From DATKMK01 sp035541895 (lineage in GTDB: Bacteria > Desulfobacterota > Binatia > HRBIN30 > JACQVA1), in contig DATKMK010000088.1 of assembly GCA_035541895.1 (NCBI GenBank), positions 1 to 27,626 on the forward strand: DNA of 27,626 nt, written 5' to 3'. The notes under the pieces were generated by a model. That model saw only the letters and a program-made list of their open reading frames with translations, was not told the DNA's origin and did not search any database. Shown in pieces: positions 16,110 to 23,010 of this stretch (positions are counted from its first letter, which is position 1; every line of letters starts with the position of its first letter). Made by a program: the position numbers and the translations under genes.

Positions 16110-19100
16110 CTACGGCTGGCTCATTACGTGCGGGCAGGTGCTGGCGTCGAGAAACGAGTTGACCGCACCCTGTACCTCGTTGATCTTCACCTGCAAGTCG
16201 CCGTTCTGGTCGCAGTTCGCGCACGTGCTCAGCGGAGCAGCGAGAAAGATGTTGATGCACGCTTGCACTTCGTTGATCTTCACCACGCCGTTGCCGTCGC
16301 AGTCGCCGACGCAGGCCGATGCCATCGGTTGAACGGGGACGGGCGCGACGCCGCGGAATGTGCGATTCGGCCCCGCCGTCACCAATAGGTTGAGCGTCCC
16401 GTTCATCGAACTATTGTAGCCGCTGCTGTCGGCGAGCGCGTACAGCGTCCCCTGATCGTTGTTCGAGCCGCTTCCGGTCGCGTACAGCGTGAGGGCGTTC
16501 CCGCTTACCACGCCCGTCAGCCCGTACAGCACGTCGGACGTGGGTGCGAGGGCGTTGTTGAGCGTCCAATTGCCGCCGACCAGCGACCACTTTTCAATCC
16601 CCGCGACCTCGTCCGCGACGTACAGCGTGTCGAGTCCGGGACTGCCGTCGAGATCGGCGAAGAAGAACCCTTCGGGCGCGCCGCCGACCGCGAACCCAGG
16701 GATCGCGGTGGTCGTTTGTGGAGCGGTGGTGGGTGTGCCGGTGCCGATGGCGCCGATCAGCGCGTTGGGATTGTTCTGCGACGAGATGTACAACTGGCCG
16801 CCGTAAATGTTGATCTCGCGGCTATCGCCGAACGTGGCGCTGAGTTGAATCGACGTCGCGCTGCCGAGCGTCGTATAGTGCACGCTATCGGTGGTGCCGG
16901 TCGCCTTGCCCCCGCAACCGAGCCAGATGTCGGTGCCGTTGGTACTGGCGGCGCCGCGCGGCTTGTCGCCGCTGGAGAAATCGGTCAATGCCGTGGTGGT
17001 GTCGATTTTCGCTGCCGCATCGACGCGCCCCACCGTACGCGCGACCGAGTCGGCGGTTGACTTCGTCAAGTTTGCGGTGCCGGGCGCGGCGTTGTAGCCG
17101 GTGAGCAGCAGATACCGCCCGTCGGCGGAACGCGTCAGTTGGCCTTCCGTGCCAGCCGTACCGCTGGCAATGAGCGCTTTATTCGTCCCGCTAGCGCTGG
17201 TGGGCAGAGGTACCGACTGTACCAGGATTCCCGCCGGCGTGAATTCATCCAGAAAGACTGGCGCCCCCACGCCGGCGAGCACCGTGACACCATCGCCCAC
17301 GCGATAGACGACGATATTGCCGGCTGTGAACGATCCGACCGCCGGTGTTGCGCTGGCCGGAGCAGTCGCGGTCGCCGGCGGCAGGGTGAACGCCGATGTG
17401 GCGGTACGGGTGGGAGTCGGAGACACCGTCAACGTCGGGCCGCCGGGCGTGATCGTGCGCGTCGGTGGCGAACTCGCGATCGGGGTGGAGGTCGGCGCAG
17501 CGACGGCGGAAACCGGCGCGAGCGCGATGCCACGGAAAACCTCGTTCGCCGGCGCCGTAACCCACGACGTCGCGGTTCCGGTGATCATCGCGTTGTAGCC
17601 ACTGCTGTCGGTCAGCGTCGAAATCGTGCTGCCACCGTTGTTCAGATAGAGCGTGACGGTCGTGCCGCTGACGGTGCCGACGACGGCGCGTGCGGAGGCA
17701 TAGGAAAGCGTGCCGTTGTCGCTCCAGGTCCCACTCACCAGCGACCATTTGTGAATCACACCGGCGGCGTCATCGGCGATGTACAGTACGGTGCCGCCTG
17801 GAAGCGCGGCGAAGAAGAACCCATCGGGGCTCGTCCCGCTACTCGCCAACCCCGGCAGCGTCGTGACGGTATCGCCCGAGGTTGGGAGGCCCATTCCAAT
17901 TGTGCTGACGTTGCTGCCGTTGATCGCCGCGTACAACTGCCCATCGAAGATGAGCACTTGCCGGACATTGGTCGCACCCGTGCTGACCTGCTCCGACGTC
18001 GCGCCGCCGAGCGTGGTGTAACGTGCGCCGCCGCCGTTGCCGGCGACCCAGATGTGCGCGCCGTCGGTACTGGTCGCGCTGCGTGGATTGCTTGCGCACG
18101 AGAAGTCGGTGAGTACCGTCGAGATGTCGACCGTGCCGTCGTACTTCACCACACCGACGATGCGGTTCACCCCGCCGGCGCCGCAACTCGTTGTACTCAA
18201 CGTCGAGCCGGCCGTGGTGGCGTAGCCGGCAAGCAGCACGTATTGACCATCGGCGGAATTCGACAGCAGGCCTTCGATCGCGCTGCCGGAGCCGGTGCTC
18301 CCTTGCGCCTTGATGCCCACCGCGACCGCCCGCACGAACGTGCCGGCGGGCGTGTACTCGTCGACGAAGACCGAGTTGCCGTTGTTGGACAAACTCTCAA
18401 CACCGTCGCCGACCCGGTAGACCACGATATTGCCGGCTTCAAACGCGCCCTCCGCGGCGGGGGTTGCGGTCGCGCCGAGCGGCGTCGGACTGGTGGTCCG
18501 TGTCGCGGTTGAACTCTGCGTCAGCGTGGCGGTGACCGCCGGGGTCGGTGAGGCTGGTACGCTGGTGCCTGGCGTGGGGCTGCTGGTTGAGGTTCGAGTC
18601 GGGGTGCTTGGGGCCGATGAGCTCGTGGCTGTGCGGGTGCGAGTGCCGGTGGGTGTGGGGCTTGGCGGCAAGGTCGCGACCGGAGCCAATGCGACGCCGC
18701 GAAAGGTTTGGTTTGCCCCCGCGGTAGCGATGGCGCTCGCGGAGCCGGACACGTTCGAGTTGTAGCCGGTGATGTCGACGAACTTGTAGAGTGTTCCGTC
18801 GGTCCCGGACGTTCCGGTCGCGTACAGCGTCACGGTTGTTCCGCTGGCTACGCCCGTGAGTCCGTGTGCGTTCGCGGCGGTGATGGTACCGGAGCCGGTC
18901 CAACTCCCACTCACGAGCGAAAACTTTTGAAGCTGGCCGCCTATGTCATCGGCGACGTACAGGGTGTCGAGCCCGGGGCTGCCGTCGAGGTCGGCAAAGA
19001 AGAATGCGTTGGGATTGTCGGTGGACGTGGGGAAGCCCGGTAGATTGGTGATGGTCTGTCCGGCCGCCGTGGGCGTACCCGAGCCGACGGTCGCGACGCG

Positions 19101-19757
19101 CAGAGAACCTTTCTGCGTCGAGGCGTAGAGTTGGCCGCTGAAGATGCCGACCTGTTCGATGTTGGTGCTGTCGGTGCTGAGCTGGGCCGAACTCGTGCTG
19201 CCGAACGCGCTGTAGCGCGTGTAGCGAACGCCGCCTGCGGCACCGCCGACCCAGATGTCGAGGCCGTCCGTGCTGCACGCGCTGCGCGGATTGTTGGCGG
19301 AGGCAAAGTCGCTGAGGGCGGTCGAGGTATCGATCGTGCCGTCGTATTTCACGCGGCCGACGGTGCGCGGCACCGCCGTCGCGGTGGTCCCCGACAAGGA
19401 AGTGCCGCCGCCGAGATTGCGCGCGTATCCGGTGAGCAGGAGGTACTGCCCGTTGACGGATCGCGTCAGCAAACCTTCAGAGGCTGCAGTGCCGCTGGCG
19501 ATCAGTTGGCTGTTCACCCCGCTCGAGGTGGTCGGCAATGCGACCGACTGCACGAAGGTGCCGCTCGGGGTGTACTCGTCGAGGAAGACCGCGTTGCCGG
19601 TGTTGACCAGCGTCGCGGTCCCGTCGCCGACGCGATACACCACCAGGTTACCGGCCGTGAACGAACCCGCACGACTCACACCGGCGATCCCGAACAGCGT
19701 CACTGACGCGAGTGTTGCCGACAGGAATATCGACGTTCGCCGGTGGTGATCCGTCAT
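16110..19757 (-). CDS. Secreted protein with three YRVGDG propeller-like modules and a dockerin-like tail
   Basis: The product has 1,215 residues with a signal peptide ending near A30 (SRA, then G). Three homologous modules lie at ~31-356, ~437-748 and ~808-1142. Each opens with GN(L/I)VVYRVGDG, contains a block like EGLLTRSxxGQYLLLTGY, a blade-like RVKYDGTID or equivalent, and closes with FRGVALAP, FRGIALAP or FRGVAPVP. Ser/Thr/Pro linkers (~361-435 and ~750-805) separate them. The end (~1147-1206) is a dockerin-like pair of EF-hand loops, DCDGNGVVKINE and DQNGDLQVKINE, with flanking Cys residues. Module 2 differs from 1 and 3 by a conserved Cys pair. The modules look like a beta-propeller of six or so blades, which is inference. 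No enzyme motif is recognised. No strong ribosome site precedes the ATG. Confidence 0.82.
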   Translation of the reverse strand: MTDHHRRTSIFLSATLASVTLFGIAGVSRAGSFTAGNLVVYRVGDGTATLVNTGNAVFLDEYTPSGTFVQSVALPTTSSGVNSQLIASGTAASEGLLTRSVNGQYLLLTGYARNLGGGTSLSGTTATAVPRTVGRVKYDGTIDTSTALSDFASANNPRSACSTDGLDIWVGGAAGGVRYTRYSAFGSTSSAQLSTDSTNIEQVGIFSGQLYASTQKGSLRVATVGSGTPTAAGQTITNLPGFPTSTDNPNAFFFADLDGSPGLDTLYVADDIGGQLQKFSLVSGSWTGSGTITAANAHGLTGVASGTTVTLYATGTSGTDGTLYKFVDITGYNSNVSGSASAIATAGANQTFRGVALAPVATLPPSPTPTGTRTRTATSSSAPSTPTRTSTSSPTPGTSVPASPTPAVTATLTQSSTATRTTSPTPLGATATPAAEGAFEAGNIVVYRVGDGVESLSNNGNSVFVDEYTPAGTFVRAVAVGIKAQGSTGSGSAIEGLLSNSADGQYVLLAGYATTAGSTLSTTSCGAGGVNRIVGVVKYDGTVDISTVLTDFSCASNPRSATSTDGAHIWVAGNGGGARYTTLGGATSEQVSTGATNVRQVLIFDGQLYAAINGSNVSTIGMGLPTSGDTVTTLPGLASSGTSPDGFFFAALPGGTVLYIADDAAGVIHKWSLVSGTWSDNGTLSYASARAVVGTVSGTTVTLYLNNGGSTISTLTDSSGYNAMITGTATSWVTAPANEVFRGIALAPVSAVAAPTSTPIASSPPTRTITPGGPTLTVSPTPTRTATSAFTLPPATATAPASATPAVGSFTAGNIVVYRVGDGVTVLAGVGAPVFLDEFTPAGILVQSVPLPTSASGTNKALIASGTAGTEGQLTRSADGRYLLLTGYNAAPGTANLTKSTADSVARTVGRVDAAAKIDTTTALTDFSSGDKPRGAASTNGTDIWLGCGGKATGTTDSVHYTTLGSATSIQLSATFGDSREINIYGGQLYISSQNNPNALIGAIGTGTPTTAPQTTTAIPGFAVGGAPEGFFFADLDGSPGLDTLYVADEVAGIEKWSLVGGNWTLNNALAPTSDVLYGLTGVVSGNALTLYATGSGSNNDQGTLYALADSSGYNSSMNGTLNLLVTAGPNRTFRGVAPVPVQPMASACVGDCDGNGVVKINEVQACINIFLAAPLSTCANCDQNGDLQVKINEVQGAVNSFLDASTCPHVMSQP

Positions 19758-19828
19758 CGAGTGTCGGCCTCAACGCTTGGCCGGGGAGCGCGCCGATCGA
19801 TTCGAAGCAGTCGGCCACATGGTGAGGC

Positions 19829-21340
19829 TCAGCCCGATGGCAAAAGTGAGCGCGATGATTTGAGCCGAACGGTCATGATTGTCCGATAGTCCAGCAGATC
19901 ATCGTTCGGACTCTGAACATGGTAGCCGGCGAACGTGATCAGAAGGGTGTTCGAGTCGAGCACGATACCGGACGGCGCGTAGACCCGCGAGTCGAACGGA
20001 TCGAGCGTGGGGCCAACCACCGGTGTCTGCGCCGGGATGACCGTTGGCACGCCATCGACCGGAACGGTGTGGGGCAAAATCGACGCGATCGGATTGTTGA
20101 TGCCGTTGATGATCGTCCAGTTCAGGAGATCCGGGTCGGTCGATTCGGCATACCCGATGTAATGAAAGGCGTCGGAATCTGCGTCCATGCAGTTGCCGCC
20201 CGAGAAGAAAAGGCCGAACCGCCCGCCGCCGAGATCAAGCATCGTTCCGCCGGGAGCGACCCAGCGCGTGCCGGTGTACGAAGTTGTGGTCGGATCCATG
20301 AGACCGACGGCCTGCCCGAGATCGATGAAATTGACTCCGTCGTACGTCACCGCCGCACGCACGGCGACGACGTCGTGATTCGGCGGGTTGGGCGCTTTGG
20401 CAGCGGTCGGCGTGTAGGGTTGCGTCTGGCATTGTTGGCTTCCCGGCAAGCGCGTGGCTCCGGTCAGATCGCCGTTGCCGATCTTTTGTATGTAAAGCAC
20501 TTTGACCGGCTTGGTTGTTCCCGGCACCACCGCAAGAATGCCGTCGGGGTTCTTCAGCCCTTGCGTTCGCACCACCTGCGACTCATCGGTGAAGTCGTTC
20601 ACCAGCGGAATGTTCGCTAGTGCTCCGTTCAAAGGCGCATCAGCGGTGGGGGATAGAGCGCTGACAACCAAGCCAAGACGGTGCACCGCGTCGGTCGAGC
20701 GGTCGAGTGTGTACAAAAACGTGTCGGGCAGTGCACCCTGCACTGCGGTCGGTGTCGGCAGCGGCGGCTCGCTGCCTACGGTCGGGGTCGGCAGCGGGTC
20801 AGGATCGACAATGCGCAAGACTGCCGGGTGGCCGAAGCCGTCATCGGCCAGGTTGCTGTCGGGATTGGTCGACTGCGGACTGAGCGGAACCGCATTAGTC
20901 AGCACCAGCGCGATCTGCTGAAATTGCCATGTCTTGCCCCCGTCGGTCGAATTGGCCGCGACGATGGCTTCGTTGATCTCCTTGGGTCGCCAATCGAAAT
21001 ATCCTTGGAGCGTGTCACCACTGCGTCGAGTGAATCCAAAATAGTACGGCTGCATCGGGCTGGTCTTCCCGGAGTTGGCCGATCCGAAGTTCGCGGTGTA
21101 GCCGTAAGATGGATTCGGAACTTTAGGAGGATTGGAATTGCCCGCAGCCAACTGCGTCAGCGTCCAAGGCCCGCCGGTGATGTTTACGGCCGTCGGCGGA
21201 TCCCCGTCGAGTGACCAGTGGACGGTGCCCTGATCGTGACCGGAGTCGCTGCCGCAGCCGCCGAGTGCCATGATCGTCGAAACCAGCACCAGTGCAGATG
21301 TCCACCGACCGTCTCTTCCCGGACCACGAACGATACTCAT
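19829..21340 (-). CDS. Secreted lipoprotein with Asp-box, sialidase/glycosidase-like beta-propeller
   Basis: The product has 503 residues from the ATG; a GTG one codon earlier is possible, and GGGAGG lies 9 or 6 bases upstream respectively. A signal peptide ends in the lipobox LGGC with C29. An Asp-box motif (STDGGKTW) follows at about residue 130-137, typical of BNR/sialidase-type propellers. Repeated W/G-rich strands such as VRAAVTYDGVNFIDLG and MLDLGGGRFGLFFSGG fit a GH32/43/sialidase-like propeller. Catalytic residues cannot be assigned, so activity is open. A short proline-rich insert (LPTPTVGSEPPLPTPT) interrupts it at about 190. It sits between two YRVGDG-module genes on the same strand, with 69 to 71-base gaps, suggesting co-transcription. 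Confidence 0.72.
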   Translation of the reverse strand: MSIVRGPGRDGRWTSALVLVSTIMALGGCGSDSGHDQGTVHWSLDGDPPTAVNITGGPWTLTQLAAGNSNPPKVPNPSYGYTANFGSANSGKTSPMQPYYFGFTRRSGDTLQGYFDWRPKEINEAIVAANSTDGGKTWQFQQIALVLTNAVPLSPQSTNPDSNLADDGFGHPAVLRIVDPDPLPTPTVGSEPPLPTPTAVQGALPDTFLYTLDRSTDAVHRLGLVVSALSPTADAPLNGALANIPLVNDFTDESQVVRTQGLKNPDGILAVVPGTTKPVKVLYIQKIGNGDLTGATRLPGSQQCQTQPYTPTAAKAPNPPNHDVVAVRAAVTYDGVNFIDLGQAVGLMDPTTTSYTGTRWVAPGGTMLDLGGGRFGLFFSGGNCMDADSDAFHYIGYAESTDPDLLNWTIINGINNPIASILPHTVPVDGVPTVIPAQTPVVGPTLDPFDSRVYAPSGIVLDSNTLLITFAGYHVQSPNDDLLDYRTIMTVRLKSSRSLLPSG

Positions 21341-21409
21341 CACCGAATGCCTCCCGATTGAAATCAGTTGCGGGACGATGCGGATTGGCTTCGCACCGAC
21401 CCCTGTCCC

Positions 21410-22816
21410 TCACTGATCCGTGCACCCATTCACCGCACCTTGGACCGCTTTGACGAGGCAGTCGACGGTCACGTGCTCATCGTGATTGCAGTCGAACTCC
21501 GGGCAGTGATCGAGCGTCAAGGTTGCCAGCGCGAGGTTCACGCCGGTCACCAATTCGTCCACGCTTATCTTCCCGTTGTGGTCGCAGTCACCGACACACG
21601 CAATCGGCGTAAGGTTCACGGTCGGCGTAGCCGTCGGTGGTCGCGTGTTGGTGGGAGGGATTGTGGCCGTTGGCGTCGGTGTCGGCGACGCCGGCACAGT
21701 CGCGCTTGGGGTCGGCGGCTGATTGTTGCCAACAGGAGCGAGCGCGACGCCGCGGAAGGCTTCGTTGGTGAGCGCCGAAGTCAAGATGACAGCAGTATCC
21801 GAGACGGCCCCATTGTGCCCGGTCGGATCGCTATACGTATAGAGGGTGCCATCGGTCCCGGTGGTGCCGGTGGCGTAAAGGGTCACGATGCCTTGTTTGG
21901 CGAACCCCGCGAGGCCGCGAACGCCGGCGGCGGTGATGGTTCCGTTGGCCACCCAATCATTTCCCACCAAAGAGTATTTGAGGATCTGGCCGACGGTGTC
22001 GTTGGCGACGTACAGGGTCGCGAAGCCGTTGCCGTCGCCAAAGTCGATAAAGACGTAACCGTCGTTCCCCGCGGTGTCGGGCAGGCCCGGCAGCTCGGTG
22101 CCCATCTGCCCTCCCATCTTGGGCGTCCCGGCCCCGACCGTACTCACGTTCAGCAAGCCGGTTGCGTTCGAATCAAAGTAGAGTTGACCGCCGAAGATAT
22201 GCGCCTGTCGAACCCCTTTCGGAATGGCCGCGAAGAGCTGCGTTGAGGTGGTTGCGCCGAGTGTCGTGTAGTGGACGCCGCCCGAACTACCGCTTGCACC
22301 GCCAACCCAAATGTCGATGCCGTCAGTGCTGGTCGCGCTGCGGATGTTGTTCTTGCTGGACATATCCGTCAGCGCGGTGGAGGTGTCGATGGTGCCGTCG
22401 TACTTGACCCGCCCAACGGTGCGCGGCACGGTCGTCGCGTCAACGGTGTCGAGCGCCGCGTTGCCGCCGAGGTCCGACGCGTAGCCGGTGAGCAGAATAT
22501 ATTGTCCGTCGGTCGAGCGGGCGATGAGACCCTCTGAAGAGTTGCTCGTTGCAATGAGTTGCATTTGCGCGCCCGACGCTTGCGTCGGCATCGCAATCGA
22601 TTGCACCAGCGTGGCGCTTGTCCCGCGGACGTTGTACTCGTCGAGAAATACCGGATTGCCGTTATCGGTCAGCGTTCCGCTGCCGTCACCGACCCGGTAG
22701 ACTACGACGTTTCCGGAGGTGAACGGATCAGCGTAGCCGACGCGGCTCGCCAGTACGACGACCAGTCCGGTCAACGTCAGTCGAACAAAAGTCGCCAGAA
22801 AGGGGGTCTTCTCCAT
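21410..22816 (-). CDS. Secreted protein with one YRVGDG propeller-like module and dockerin-like tail
   Basis: The product has 468 residues. The signal peptide probably ends at A29 (GYA, then D30). One module spans ~30-362, from NVVVYRVGDGSGTL to FRGVALAPVG. A short Pro/Thr linker follows (~366-402). The dockerin-like tail is at ~406-468: EF-hand loop one is DCDHNGKISVDE, complete; loop two is DCNHDEHVTVDC, where the position-12 Glu is replaced by Cys. The start at 22816 is chosen because GGAG lies six bases upstream and the signal peptide begins there; a GTG at 22876 would add 20 residues. It is the simplest member of the three-gene module family in this window and probably shows the minimal unit. 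Function unknown. Confidence 0.82.
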   Translation of the reverse strand: MEKTPFLATFVRLTLTGLVVVLASRVGYADPFTSGNVVVYRVGDGSGTLTDNGNPVFLDEYNVRGTSATLVQSIAMPTQASGAQMQLIATSNSSEGLIARSTDGQYILLTGYASDLGGNAALDTVDATTVPRTVGRVKYDGTIDTSTALTDMSSKNNIRSATSTDGIDIWVGGASGSSGGVHYTTLGATTSTQLFAAIPKGVRQAHIFGGQLYFDSNATGLLNVSTVGAGTPKMGGQMGTELPGLPDTAGNDGYVFIDFGDGNGFATLYVANDTVGQILKYSLVGNDWVANGTITAAGVRGLAGFAKQGIVTLYATGTTGTDGTLYTYSDPTGHNGAVSDTAVILTSALTNEAFRGVALAPVGNNQPPTPSATVPASPTPTPTATIPPTNTRPPTATPTVNLTPIACVGDCDHNGKISVDELVTGVNLALATLTLDHCPEFDCNHDEHVTVDCLVKAVQGAVNGCTDQ

Positions 22817-22822
22817 AGGTCG

Positions 22823-22826
22823 CTCC
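22823..22826 (-). promoter_or_regulatory. Ribosome binding site deciding the start of the single-module protein
   Basis: GGAG on the minus strand lies six bases before the ATG at 22816. It supports that start over the upstream GTG at 22876. Confidence 0.55.
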
Positions 22827-22966
22827 ACGATCTTCAACTTCTCAAGCAATGCTGATGAATGCGTGCGCAACGTCACCTAGCACCGGCTCTGCAACGACTT
22901 GATGACGGTCGTGTAAACGTTTGATGAAGCGTGGGGGCGTACGGCTGTCCGGAGTCTCGGCGCCTT

Positions 22967-23002
22967 GCGTCTCGGGGCGGCGTTGGCGCCGCCCCGAGAC
23001 GC
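22967..23002 (-). terminator. Strong GC-rich hairpin after the 1,443-residue protein gene
   Basis: A perfect 16-bp inverted repeat (22967-22982 with 22987-23002) encloses a four-base loop TTGG. It starts 8 bases past the TAA stop of the minus-strand gene. There is no T-run after it, so it is either an atypical intrinsic terminator or a 3'-end protecting/processing hairpin. Confidence 0.65.
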
Positions 23003-23010
23003 TCGGACAC

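Noticed and set aside
17139..18512. 457-residue open frame on the plus strand
   Set aside because: Antisense to the three-module protein and Arg-rich; the repeated modules on the other strand explain the sequence.
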